Shown: positions 24,624 through 33,079, counted from the first letter of the stretch. The stretch: DNA of 64,000 bases from Arthrobacter agilis (GCF_030816075.1 NZ_JAUSXO010000001.1:1302001-1366000); one strand, 5' to 3'. Notes: generated by a model not told the origin, from the letters alone. Translations and numbers: made by a program.

Positions 24624-24750
24624 TTGCTAAGTATCCTAGAAATCATTCTCCACTATTTGCTAAAGAGTCTAGACTTTCTGTTCCCTTAGCTTTGCTAAGT
24701 AGCCTAGTATTTTTGTCCCTTAGCTCTGGTGCCACCGCTAAGTACCTTGT
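24624..24750. repeat. Iteron-like array (TTGCTAAGTANCCTAG)
   Basis: Four related 14-16-bp units start at 24624, 24657, 24692 and 24736: TTGCTAAGTATCCTAG, TTGCTAAAGAGTCTAG, TTGCTAAGTAGCCTAG and the shorter CGCTAAGTACCTTG. Spacing is 33-44 bases, roughly three to four helical turns. Inverted half-sites CTTAGC occur at 24685 and 24719. The AT-rich setting and spacing suit binding of a replication, partition or recombination protein. Confidence 0.55.
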
Positions 24751-25386
24751 ATTCAATGGGTAGTGCCATGAAGACGCAGATACTTACTGCTGCTGTTTGA
24801 GTTGCCTCCCGCCCATGCACTGACATTGGAGCGGCACGTGGCACCTGGGGAGACATTTTGATGACTTCGCAGATCCACCGGATGCAGCGTATGTAAGGGG
24901 CTTCCGTTGCGTAGCGACCAATCGTGATGCCGGTTCTTGCCTCGGCGCGCAGCGTCTCTCAAGACTGCCGCGCGGTGTTGAGATGGCTGATCTCCCCAGC
25001 GTGCAAATATCAGGTGGTGTGTTGACTGCTTGATCCGGCCACCGTTCAGAAGCCAGTTCTCTTGATGTCGTTTATCGCGGTCTCCTCTGCGACAAGCTGC
25101 GCAGTTCCGGCATTCGTGCAGGCGAGTGTGGGCATCCCGTTTCTCCCAACCGCCTCCACCAGCCTGTGCATCGCAGGGATAGATGATTGACGGAGCAGAC
25201 AAGGGGGTAGTCACTTATTTCCGAGGACGCGTTCACCTTGCGGGCGGATCCCATTGGGGGAGAGGCGTGCAGGTTGCGCCTGTGCGGGTGGCCTTGACTA
25301 TTTGTGCAGACGAACGCGAGAAACGATATATCCTAGACACCTCACCCCGCCATTTTGACTCATAGACCTCAAAGGCGAGCATTTCT

Positions 25387-25503
25387 GAGACGAAACACGG
25401 GGAGACAAGTTTTCGAGACTAAAAGAGGCCTGGAATTCCGGGGGAGTGAACGCTCAACACTCAACCTGCTCGGGCGTCTTGAAAAGCTTTAGGATTTCGA
25501 GCC
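25387..25503. other. res-like recombination site, copy A (solo)
   Basis: The first part, GAGACGAAACACGG...GAGACAAGTTTTCGAGAC, matches copy B at 35000 closely. The second, GTCTTGAAAAGCTTTAGG...TTTCGAG, lies ~89 bases later and matches copies B, C and D. The layout of an inverted-repeat crossover half with accessory half-sites resembles serine-resolvase res sites. No resolvase gene is adjacent. Confidence 0.5.
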
Positions 25504-25614
25504 GGGGTAGAACCCGGACCATGGTCCAAATTCATGTACATATGTCGCGCCCTCATCGTGCAGGTCACTGTTCGGGCCATACGCATCCCCGATTCTGACT
25601 CTTTGGTGTCTGGG

Positions 25615-25842
25615 CTATGGCCTGCCTGACTTGAGCGCGTCCATTGCGTCCAGGACAGCCAGTGATGGCAGGTCAGCTACTGCGGCGACCACGGCCAGTG
25701 GTTCGCCGTTGCTGACAGCCGATGCGACAGCGACTCGAAGCTCCGTCGGAGGGACGGGATCCGCCGCGAGGCCTGCGCCCATGACCAGGGTGCTGTGCTG
25801 CGCGGCGGCGACAACACGTTCAAGATCATCGGAACTCATCAT
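25615..25842 (-). CDS. Conserved small protein, diverged 'AADKE' family member (75 residues)
   Basis: The protein (DDLERVVAAAQHS, then AVASAVSNGEPLAVVAAVAD) aligns along most of its length with the small proteins at 7214 and 9868: an N-terminal helix of the DDLxRxxxAA type and a C-terminal AVxxAxxxGxPxxVVAxVADL block. The middle is diverged. GGGAGGAA precedes the ATG. It has no membrane segment. Family membership is my inference from pattern; the function is unknown. Confidence 0.65.
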   Translation of the reverse strand: MMSSDDLERVVAAAQHSTLVMGAGLAADPVPPTELRVAVASAVSNGEPLAVVAAVADLPSLAVLDAMDALKSGRP

Positions 25843-25973
25843 TTCCTCCCAGCTCCGTCATTGCTTCTTAGTCTCCACGCCCATCGACGCAGCTGGGAAG
25901 TGCTGGAGCAGACGCCGAGAACGCTTGCTAGTCGGCCAACGGTGGAGCGGGCGGAGTGAATTGATCCGGGCTT

Positions 25974-26069
25974 CTAGCGCTGGGGCTGGCTGATGAGGAG
26001 CTGGTATTGGTTATCGGCGAGGAAGGCGACGGCGGTCGGGCACTGCGGGGTGAGGCTCAGTCGTCTGTG
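25974..26069 (-). pseudogene. C-terminal relic of a YjdJ-type GNAT protein
   Basis: The last ~31 residues of this frame, RRLSLTPQCPTAVAFLADNQ then YQLLISQPQR, match the C-termini of the GNAT-like proteins at 28154 and 62093 (RRLGLIPGCPMAITFLADHP). Upstream similarity stops abruptly and gives way to Pro/Gly-rich sequence. It is a truncated third copy of that family. Confidence 0.6.
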
Positions 26070-26152
26070 TCGGACACATGGCTGTAGAGCGGTGAGCGGG
26101 ACTGCAAGGGGTTTCTTTGCACCGGTGCCGCCCGGAGCGCTCCCGCCTGTCG

Positions 26153-26617
26153 TCACAATGCGAGATGATGTGCGGTCAAAACTTTGATGAGGTCATCTCG
26201 TAGTTCGGCCAAGACGGTTTCATCGAGTACATCCCTTAGCGGATCGACATTACTTGCCTGCAGCAGGGCGTGTCGTCCTGCTGCACTGAGTGACACGGTG
26301 ATGCCTCGCCGCCCGGGAGGGAGTTTTCGCCTTTCGATGAAACCGAGACGTTCCAAACGTACGGCCGTCCTACCCACTGATTGCGGGGTGATGTGAATGA
26401 TGTGGGCAACATTTGTAAGCGATGAAGCACCAATCTGTTCCAGAGTCTGCAAGAAGGTGAAGTCCGATGAGGTAAGTCCTGGCTTGCGCAGACGGTGGGC
26501 GAGATCCCTCTCGCATAGGCGGGCCGCAGTGCTCAGAAGCCTGCCCGTCGTCCAGTCGCTCATGGCCTTGTGATGTTCGAAACCACCAGCCACCTTGTCC
26601 CCAGCGCCGCCGGTCAC
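26153..26617 (-). CDS. MarR-family transcriptional regulator
   Basis: The 154-residue protein has the MarR fold: LTSSDFTFLQTLEQIG, the recognition region NVAHIIHITPQSVGRTAVRL, and wing-like ERRKLPPGRRGITVSLSAAG. GGGAG precedes the GTG at 26617; an ATG at 26563 would remove 18 residues. There is no divergent neighbour within reach, so its target is not suggested by context. Confidence 0.85.
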   Translation of the reverse strand: MTGGAGDKVAGGFEHHKAMSDWTTGRLLSTAARLCERDLAHRLRKPGLTSSDFTFLQTLEQIGASSLTNVAHIIHITPQSVGRTAVRLERLGFIERRKLPPGRRGITVSLSAAGRHALLQASNVDPLRDVLDETVLAELRDDLIKVLTAHHLAL

Positions 26618-27522
26618 TATTGATCTCCCTTGTGCGGTTTCCCGGTGCTTCCATCATCGTTGCAGGACCAGTGAAGGCCAAGGCATGCAATCAATGCCTC
26701 CTGCGGTACAGCATGGCCCGGTCTGGGTGTAGCCGGACCATCAGTGTTCTGGCACTTCAGGCAATGAGGCCATGCCCCGTCGAGGCGCTGAATAATGCAG
26801 CGTCCGGGCCAGAAGGCAGGGCTTTTTGATGGTGCCTGCTGCAGGTAGGGACGTGGAGGTACACGCCCGGTCGGCGTGCACCGGGGCGTCGAGCCGTCCG
26901 GGTCTGCTGCGTGACGTCGCACTTCGGGATTTGGGATGTGCTGTCCTTCCTGTTCGCCCGACACCGTGCACCAGAACCAGTGGATGACCACCGTCAGAGA
27001 GCTTTAGGAAGCGACGAGGGAGGTCAGGGAGGTCAGGGAAGTCTGCTACCAGTACCCCAACTTCTCCGACGGCAAGACCTCATCAGAGTGAGACCAAGCC
27101 GCCAGGCCGGCGGCTGATGGCAAGGGTGAGATCACCTACCACGAGGGCCCCATGATGAGCGCCGATGCCGTTGGGCGCGCACCCTGATTCGCCGTTTATA
27201 CGGCGCCACGGAGATCCCGACACCGTCGAGAAGATGGCCGGCATCGCAGCCCTCATTCTCGGATGCTTCGACGATGATCCCCAAGCCTCGATACTTCCAG
27301 GCACGTTTGTGTGCGGGTGAGAACCGGCCTATATACATCCTTTAGCCATCTCGCAGCGGTTCAGCCGGCACCCCAGGGTATCTGTCCGTGGCAATGAGTG
27401 AGATGAGGGTGACGTGCGTTGAGTGTGTAACAGATGCGGCAGCTGCGGGGGATGACTTACTCTAAGCGCACTGGTCTCAGCCTTGTTCGGCCCGGCATCG
27501 GTCGGGGTATTTCTTCGGTGGA
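26618..27522. other. 0.9-kb intergenic, decayed sequence
   Basis: No intact gene is supported. A few short protein-like strings occur (TYHEGPMMSADAVG on the plus strand near 27136), suggesting decayed coding DNA, but I cannot join them to a family. Confidence 0.4.
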
Positions 27523-27897
27523 GTGTATTTAGTGGATCAGTTTACGGCCGCTCGGAGCAATGACGTGTTGTTTCTACGCTGGAAGGCTGGCGTACACATC
27601 GCCCATGCTTTGGCCGTTGAAGCAGCAACATCCTTGAGAGTGCTTAGCGACGAGCAGATCCTGCCGTTGGTCGTGGTGATGGGTGGTATCAACGGCCTGA
27701 CCACGAAGGCTCGCATGGGTATGAATGCTTATCGTGGGTTCAGCATGGTCGGGTTGGTGGATGATGGCCCTGTCGATGAGGTCCTTGCAGGATTTGCTCA
27801 TAATTCGCGTACCCCAACCCGTTACTTCACCTCCGAGTCCAACGCACTGGCCTGGATCGATTACTGCGCATCTTCTGAAGAAGAAACAGCTGCCTAG
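27523..27897 (+). CDS. STAS/SpoIIAA-like small protein, copy 2
   Basis: The 124-residue alpha/beta protein contains VLFLRWKAGVHIAHALAVEA, the strand LPLVVVMGGINGLTTKARMG, and the closing TRYFTSESNALAWIDYCAS, which parallels the WLFSDEQEALAWLRSHL ending of the protein at 18872. Two GTG starts are possible: 27523, or 27532 with GGTGGAG upstream. It is monocistronic. I assign it to the same STAS-like group with moderate confidence; a signalling role is inferred. Confidence 0.65.
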   Translation: MYLVDQFTAARSNDVLFLRWKAGVHIAHALAVEAATSLRVLSDEQILPLVVVMGGINGLTTKARMGMNAYRGFSMVGLVDDGPVDEVLAGFAHNSRTPTRYFTSESNALAWIDYCASSEEETAA

Positions 27898-28153
27898 GGG
27901 GAAGTGAAGGTGCCCACAGCCCGCGCCGCAAACTTCTCTGCACCAGCTACACCGGAACGACAGGGTTGGACGGGCGTGCTGGGCTGTGCTGCGGCGGGAT
28001 CCCGTTCAAGGCCATCGGAACTCCTCGAGCCTTCCCGGCGCGTCGCTGCTTCACGGTTTCTGTCTCAACGCGCGCAGCTGGATAAAGCGGGCGCTGATGA
28101 CCTTTGCTCGTCAATCGAGAAGGGTTCCGCGGAACGGTGCTGTTCTCGAAGGT

Positions 28154-28786
28154 TTAGTTCCGGGGTTGTGCAGCGAGGTGCTGGTAGTGAGGGTGGTTGG
28201 CGAGGAAAGCCGAGGCCAGGGGGCACCGGGGGATGAGTTCGAGGCGGCGCTTGTGAGCGTTGAGCACGATGTGGCGCATGAGGGTGTTGTCGATGCCCAA
28301 GCTACAGAATCTGGGGTGTTGAGTGTCGCCAAGGAGCAGGATCTGTCCGCCTTTCATCGTGTATCTCACGCATGCGGCGAGGGTGCCATCGATGAACAGC
28401 TCGAACCGGTTGTACAGGCGATTGTCGCTGAACGTTTCCTTGAGCGGGTGGACGGCGTCGCGTTTGGCGGCCTGCTCTGCGCGGTGCTCGAGTTCCTCGA
28501 CGATCATCTCGTAATGCTCGATTGCGCCAGCAGGAGGGCAGTCGGTGTCCATCAGCTTGTAGGCCTGGTTCACCATGACGCGCAGTTCCTTCGTCGAGGT
28601 TGCTGCGAGGTCCTGCGCGGACAGTGCATCGTCGAGCAGGGCGCTGTCGTGTACGTGACCAGTGGCCTGCACCTTGGATGGGTGACGCCTGGTAGAAAAG
28701 CTGGCCAGCGATGTGACGGATCCGGGCGCAAGAACAGTCGTGGTGGTAGACGGTTCGGTGTGGGTTGGATGCAGGAGTTCTGTCAT
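28154..28786 (-). CDS. YjdJ-type GNAT-like protein with N-terminal helical domain, copy 1
   Basis: Residues 1-50 are low complexity. Residues ~55-105 form a helical segment (TSTKELRVMVNQAYKLMDTD, then EMIVEELEHRAEQAAKR). Residues ~118-205 match the YjdJ-like GNAT fold (NRFELFIDGTLAACVRYTM and LIPRCPLASAFLANHP). The usual GxGxA/G acetyl-CoA loop is poorly preserved (IDNTLMRHI), so activity is doubtful. It is 66% or so alike, by eye, to the protein at 62093 and follows a WIRYF-type small gene on the same strand, as the copy at 62093 follows the 61037 gene. Confidence 0.75.
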   Translation of the reverse strand: MTELLHPTHTEPSTTTTVLAPGSVTSLASFSTRRHPSKVQATGHVHDSALLDDALSAQDLAATSTKELRVMVNQAYKLMDTDCPPAGAIEHYEMIVEELEHRAEQAAKRDAVHPLKETFSDNRLYNRFELFIDGTLAACVRYTMKGGQILLLGDTQHPRFCSLGIDNTLMRHIVLNAHKRRLELIPRCPLASAFLANHPHYQHLAAQPRN

Positions 28787-28866
28787 GGCCGTTCCTATGT
28801 CTGTTGAACCAGCGCCGTTATCCCGGTCCTGATGTCTTCACGAGACTATCGGGAAGGCACCCGGGA
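28787..28866 (-). promoter_or_regulatory. Conserved leader upstream of the GNAT-like gene, copy 1
   Basis: Read on the minus strand, CGGGTGCCTTCCCGATAGT, TCGTGAAGA and ACATAGGAACGGC recur upstream of the paralogue at 62093. CGGG and CCCG can pair around a short loop. The terminal AGGAA is the likely ribosome binding site. Confidence 0.5.
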
Positions 28867-28978
28867 ACGAAGTGAGTCAGCCGATAAATCTGCTACGGGA
28901 TTGACACTGGAGCCTCATAGCGTGGACCCATACCTCGACCGTACGCGGACGGCGACACCCCTGGGGACTTGTACGTCC

Positions 28979-29341
28979 TCAGGCATCACGTTGTCGGTGT
29001 GTCCTGTCAGTGGAACCGAAAAGCCACTGCCGAAGTAGTTCATCGAGCACGTCGTCGCGCCCGCCGGTGTTAACGGGCTCAAAGCGGCTGGTGCGGTAGG
29101 GGGCTTTGGGGTGTGGGGGTTGTTCTTCAATGAGTTCGTTGACGGCGTGGGCGAGGAGGTTGCACTCAGTGAGGGGTAGGGAGATGAGGCCTGCGAGGAA
29201 GCCGTCGATGTCGAAGTCGTCCAGGGTGCCGCCGAGCCCGAAGTACCGCAGCCAAGCATCTTCGCATGCGATGTCGGAGGCGATCATCGCCGCGTCGATC
29301 AGGACACGCTGGGTTTCTTCTTCCGTATCCTGCGGTCCCAT
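28979..29341 (-). CDS. Small 'WIRYFSL' domain protein, copy 2 (120 residues)
   Basis: The core DAWLRYFGLGGTLDDFDIDG, then FLAGLISLPLTECNLLAHAV and NELIEEQPP, aligns with the small proteins at 20687 and 59211. A C-terminal extension of ~40 residues (DDVLDELLRQWLFGSTDRTH) is particular to this copy. It lies ~190 bases upstream of the GNAT-like gene on the same strand and may be cotranscribed. No GAF-ANTAR gene is adjacent here. Confidence 0.8.
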   Translation of the reverse strand: MGPQDTEEETQRVLIDAAMIASDIACEDAWLRYFGLGGTLDDFDIDGFLAGLISLPLTECNLLAHAVNELIEEQPPHPKAPYRTSRFEPVNTGGRDDVLDELLRQWLFGSTDRTHRQRDA

Positions 29342-29756
29342 AGCCGCCGCCTTCCGTCAGGTTCCGTGCCCTTCAATGTTTCCTCCCCGGGAGACACCAT
29401 GTGGATGTGTTTTCATCGCCAACAGGCCTTCCCAGGGCCAACTGGAGGGGCTATAGCCGGCCCGGCACCGAAGGGACATAATCGGTGGTGGTCGCGACAG
29501 CCAACACGCTGCGGAAAGCTTCAAGCCCGCATCGTTGTGCTTCCGCTGACAGTCCGGGGTCTGCAAACGCACCGAAGGGCGAACGCTGTACTCGTGCGTT
29601 CACCTGTCTAGACATCATGCAAGGCCGGTCCGGCAGGTAGTTCGTAAGGAGGCGTTCACTCTGCAGAACCAGCGTCCCTCTTATGGCCGACCTGTGAAGC
29701 TTCTAGCCGGGGCTCTTCCCCGGCACTCGTCATAGGCCCGGATAGGCTGGGTTCGT
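29342..29756. other. Intergenic, no gene seen
   Basis: A divergent gap of ~415 bases. Nothing recognisable was found in it beyond presumed promoters for both neighbours. Confidence 0.4.
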
Positions 29757-30416
29757 GTGACATCAGCGTCTTTACGAGTGGGGGACTGGATGCTGGGGCT
29801 GGGTACGAAACGAAACAATAGGGTGGTCGCTGACTACGACATAGGGTTGCCGGATGATTGGTATCCCGTTGATCTGAGCCCGGAGTCCTCCGCTGCCTGG
29901 GTCCAGCAACTCGCATGGGACGTCGCTCCGAGTGAGGATGCGAAGGCCGCACTGGCCGGTCGGCTGACCGCAGTCGTGGACGCCGTGGAGGGATTGGGGA
30001 CCCCGCAGCTGACAACGGCGGTTTGGATTCCGACACCTGCGACCGGTGAGCTTGCGAGCCTTCTGACTTTCGGGCTGGTGCAGCTTGCGGCAGGTCAGGG
30101 TCCTGAAGCCTACCTGGCAACTTTGGTGGCCGATGAGGGCAAGAGCGGCCCGGGAACGACGTTCCTTGAGGTCCACACCTGGACGGCTCAGGTCGATGCT
30201 GGGATCGCCGTCGGCGCGTACAACCGAATCGCCCATACAGAGCCGGACGGGCAGACCCGGGTTGAAGAGCGCACCGTGATTGGTGTCTTGCCGCCTCGCT
30301 CGAAGGAGATGGTCGAATGCATTTTCACGGCGCAAGCGAGCGACGCCTTCGATGACATCGTCGAGCAGACCATGGGCTTGGCGGCGACGATCAGCGTCGT
30401 TTTGGAGAAGGGATGA
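29757..30416 (+). CDS. Hypothetical soluble protein in operon with a membrane protein
   Basis: The 219-residue protein has no recognised domain, signal peptide or membrane segment. It contains WYPVDLSPESSAAWVQQLAW near residue 35 and alternating beta-strand-like blocks (TTAVWIPTPATGELASLLTF and RVEERTVIGVLPPRSKEMVE), which suggests a mixed alpha/beta fold. The GTG at 29757 lacks a clear ribosome binding site; GTG 29778 or ATG 29790 are alternatives. Its stop overlaps the next start (ATGA), so it is coupled to a membrane protein, perhaps as a soluble subunit. Confidence 0.65.
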   Translation: MTSASLRVGDWMLGLGTKRNNRVVADYDIGLPDDWYPVDLSPESSAAWVQQLAWDVAPSEDAKAALAGRLTAVVDAVEGLGTPQLTTAVWIPTPATGELASLLTFGLVQLAAGQGPEAYLATLVADEGKSGPGTTFLEVHTWTAQVDAGIAVGAYNRIAHTEPDGQTRVEERTVIGVLPPRSKEMVECIFTAQASDAFDDIVEQTMGLAATISVVLEKG

Positions 30417-31327
30417 GGCAGTCAGAGGTGAGGTCTGACCGACCACGGAGCGCGGATAGGACCAAGGCAAGGAAGCGCACGGATCAGCGAGGCAGACGTC
30501 CGGGTGGGACGCGGAAGCGCCGGACGCTGAGGATGGTTATGGGTATTGGCCTCGTTCTCGCAGCGCTCGGCGTGGTGGCCTTGGTCATCAACCTGATTTT
30601 CTTCTCGCTTGTCTATGACTTGGCGCCGTGGGAGAAGGACGTCACGGTACCTGGTGGTCTCTTCGCTCTCTCTCCCTCCCAGATCGACCAGCTCTCGTTT
30701 TTCACGGCCATCCCGGGAGCTCTCTTCCTGATTGCGTTCTGCTTCATTTGCTCTGCTCGTGTCCTCCGCGACCGGCTGGGCACCAGGGAAACCGTGGGGC
30801 TGGAAGGCGGAACAGTCGTCTCCGAGAACACTTACCTTTCACCTCGCGCGCATCTGGGGTGGCTCGGTGTTGCGCTGGTGTTCTGGATCGTGCTTATTCC
30901 CGTTCCGGTTCTCCTGGCCGTCCGGGGAGGGTGGCCGGCGACAGTACGCGAGTTGCCGCAGGGACACGTCTGGGCCAACCTTGGTATCTACGGTGGGATC
31001 ACCGCGGCCGTCGCGGGAACACTGCTCGTTTCTCACTTCAAGAAGCAGCACTACCTGGCGCTGGTCGCAGCCCATGACCCTCGGCTGGACGAGCCGCAGC
31101 GGGGGATCTGGCGCTGGGCTACGTTCCGCTGGCGCTTCGACCTGTGGCTGGGCGCCCTAGGAGGTGCCCTCTCCGGCGCATCCCTGATCGCACTGCCGTA
31201 CGACGGCGTCGTGGCACTGGCTATTCCTCTGGCGCTCGGCACGAGCCTCATGGTTCTCGGGGTGCTGCTGGGCCGGCAATACTGGCGCTCCCATATGCCC
31301 CTGGGACTAGCAGAATCCTTCGCTTAG
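30413..31327 (+). CDS. Multi-pass membrane protein, paralogue of the one at 12979
   Basis: The 304-residue protein starts with ~40 very basic residues, then has about six hydrophobic segments at 41-65, 94-115, 148-170, 190-208, 243-263 and 266-287. It ends in YWRSHMPLGLAESFA, paralleling the end of the protein at 12979. It overlaps the upstream gene by four bases. No transporter or enzyme family is recognised. The paralogue at 12979 lacks the soluble partner gene. Confidence 0.75.
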   Translation: MRQSEVRSDRPRSADRTKARKRTDQRGRRPGGTRKRRTLRMVMGIGLVLAALGVVALVINLIFFSLVYDLAPWEKDVTVPGGLFALSPSQIDQLSFFTAIPGALFLIAFCFICSARVLRDRLGTRETVGLEGGTVVSENTYLSPRAHLGWLGVALVFWIVLIPVPVLLAVRGGWPATVRELPQGHVWANLGIYGGITAAVAGTLLVSHFKKQHYLALVAAHDPRLDEPQRGIWRWATFRWRFDLWLGALGGALSGASLIALPYDGVVALAIPLALGTSLMVLGVLLGRQYWRSHMPLGLAESFA

Positions 31328-31416
31328 GCAGCCTCGGCCCCCTCGCGCAGGGAATCTTCGCGGAAGCGCCCAGGATACGCATCCGGTACTGCTGCTTGAC
31401 CGCGCCAGGCATCTGT

Positions 31417-31650
31417 TCAGGCCAAGCTCGCCCGCCCCAGCCGATCCAAGGTGGTGACAATCAAGGTGTCGCTCTCCTGCAATGCGTCAATGGCTTTGTC
31501 GAACTGCGGCCGCCGAGCATGCGCGCCACTGACGCCATGATCAACGTACAGGTCCTCCCGACGAACGCCGGCGGCAAGCAGGTCACCGACCTGCCGGTCC
31601 GTGTCCTTGGCGCGCGTCGACACCCTCGCGTATCCGATCAGCTCGCCCAC
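31417..31650 (-). pseudogene. Truncated serine resolvase, N-terminal fragment
   Basis: From a GTG at 31650 with GGAGG upstream, 77 residues match the catalytic domain of serine resolvases: LIGYARVSTRAKDTDRQ with the nucleophilic Ser, VDHGVSGAHARRPQFDKAI, and TLIVTTLDRLGR. After LGR the sequence is unrelated and stops, so about 110 residues including the HTH are missing. It is non-functional. Its upstream region is split by the IS256-family element. Confidence 0.85.
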
Positions 31651-31699
31651 ACCGCTCCTCCATGTCGACAGTCTAAATTTGTCTCGCAACCAAGCTCGC

Positions 31700-33079
31700 G
31701 GGACTGTCCGATAAACGGTGTGTGGGGTCCGGCGTTTCATCAGTGAATGGTTTTCTCGAACCGTCCGGCGAAGGTGATCGCGAACGCGTTGAGGGCGGGT
31801 TTCCACCTGATCATCCAGCGTGCTCTGCCCCCGCCGGTCGGGTCAAGAGACCGGGTCACGAGGTAAAGGCATTTCAGGGCCGCGGCCTCGTTCGGGAAGT
31901 GGCCCCTGGCCCGTACCGCTCGGCGGTAGCGGGCGTTGATCGACTCGATCGCATTCGTCGTGCAGATCACCCGTCGGATCTCCACGTCGTATTCGAGGAA
32001 GGGGACGAATTCTGCCCAGGCGGACTCCCAGAGCTTCACGATCGCCGGGTACCGTTCACCCCACTCCGCGGCGAACTCCGTGAAGCGGTCCTTCGCCGCT
32101 GCCTCACTGGGAGCCGTGTAGACGGGCTTGAGTGCTTTCACGATGCCGTCGCGGTGCTGGCGGCCGGCGTAACGGAAGCTGTTGCGGATCAGGTGCACGA
32201 TGCACTGCTGAACGACCGTCCGCTCCCAGGTCGTGTTGATCGCCTCGGGCAAACCCTTCAGGCCGTCACAGACGGCGATGAGCACGTCCTGGACACCTCG
32301 GTTCTTCAACTCACTAGAGACCTGCAGCCAGAACCGAGCACCCTCGCCTCCGTCGCCGGCCCAGATGCCCAGGATCTCCCGCTCTCCGTTCGCGGTGACG
32401 CCCATGACGACGTAGAACGGGATGTTGCGTACCTGCCCATCGCGGACCTTCACGACGATCGCATCGACGAAGATCACCGGGTAGAGCGGGTCCAGGGGAC
32501 GGGAGGACCACTCGGCAAGCTCACCGGCGACCTTTTCCGTGATCCGACTGATGGTGTCTTTGGAGACCTTGGCCCCGTAGACCTCCTCGAAATGTGCTGC
32601 GATCTCGCCGGTGGTCAGTCCGCGGGCGGACAGGGATAGCACGATCTCGTCAATCCCGTCCAGGCGCCGTTTCCGCTTGGGCACGATGACCGGTTCGAAT
32701 GACCCGTCCCGGTCCCGGGGCACCTCGATCTCGACCGGACCGATCTCCGTCAGCACCGTCTTCGCCCTTGTGCCGTTACGCATGTTCTCAGCGATCGGCG
32801 TCTGCCCGTGCTCATGCCCGAGGTGCTCGGTCAGCTCCGCCTCAAGCGCGGACTCTAGGACGTTTTTCGTGAGCTGGTTCAGCAGCCCGCCGGGCCCGAC
32901 AAGGCTCACGCCCTGCTCCTTGGCCTGGGCGAGCAGCCGTTCAGCGAGGTCCTTCTGATCGATGATCTCTCCCGTCACAGGATCGATCATCGCCTCTGTT
33001 GCATCGGTCGTGAAGTCGTTCACGGCCATCTCCTTTCGGATCAGGCCGGACCCTCACACACCGTTTTTCTTACAGTCCC
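31700..33079 (-). mobile_element. Complete IS256-family insertion sequence with 8-bp target duplication
   Basis: Terminal inverted repeats of about 33 bp are visible: the left end begins GGGACTGTCCGATAAACGGT and the right end, read inward, GGGACTGTAAGAAAAACGGT, both continuing to GGGTCCGG. The directly repeated flank AAGCTCGC lies at 31692-31699 and 33080-33087. The intact transposase, near-perfect ends and exact duplication indicate a recent insertion. It landed in the region upstream of the truncated resolvase. Confidence 0.92.
31740..33029 (-). CDS. IS256-family (Mutator-like) transposase
   Basis: The 429-residue protein has the full IS256 layout: an N-terminal region with LESALEAELTEHLGHEHGQ, then RDRDGSFEPVIVPKRKRRL, and a DDE catalytic core. 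The acidic residues are visible in VIFVDAIVVKVRDG (first Asp), VLIAVCDGLKGLPEA (second Asp) and the TTNAIESINARYRR block (Glu). It ends with the usual FAITFAGRFEKTIH-type tail. No frameshift is present, so the element may still be active. Confidence 0.95.
   Translation of the reverse strand: MAVNDFTTDATEAMIDPVTGEIIDQKDLAERLLAQAKEQGVSLVGPGGLLNQLTKNVLESALEAELTEHLGHEHGQTPIAENMRNGTRAKTVLTEIGPVEIEVPRDRDGSFEPVIVPKRKRRLDGIDEIVLSLSARGLTTGEIAAHFEEVYGAKVSKDTISRITEKVAGELAEWSSRPLDPLYPVIFVDAIVVKVRDGQVRNIPFYVVMGVTANGEREILGIWAGDGGEGARFWLQVSSELKNRGVQDVLIAVCDGLKGLPEAINTTWERTVVQQCIVHLIRNSFRYAGRQHRDGIVKALKPVYTAPSEAAAKDRFTEFAAEWGERYPAIVKLWESAWAEFVPFLEYDVEIRRVICTTNAIESINARYRRAVRARGHFPNEAAALKCLYLVTRSLDPTGGGRARWMIRWKPALNAFAITFAGRFEKTIH

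Larger units (their letters stand above)
24414..25614. other. 1.2-kb non-coding stretch with iteron-like array and res-like site
   Basis: No gene is supported. The left part (about 24590-24770) is markedly AT-rich and holds the repeat array. The right part holds a res-like element at 25387-25503. An open frame at 24753-25214 on the minus strand has Cys/His-rich composition but no start, family or consistent codon use, and is left out. Confidence 0.55.

Noticed and set aside
24624-24750. CRISPR array
   Set aside because: The repeat units are only ~16 bp, imperfect and partly inverted, spacer lengths vary, and there are no cas genes nearby.
24753-25214. Cys/His-rich frame on the minus strand, possibly an HNH or zinc-binding protein
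   Set aside because: Codon use is inconsistent, there is no ribosome binding site, and no spacing of Cys/His fits a known motif.
26617-26991. 124-residue frame on the minus strand upstream of the MarR gene
   Set aside because: No recognised family; Pro/Cys/Arg-rich composition suggests a non-coding frame.
31722-32639. A 305-residue open frame opposite the IS256 transposase
   Set aside because: It is antisense to a complete transposase with its catalytic residues and has no start site or family of its own.
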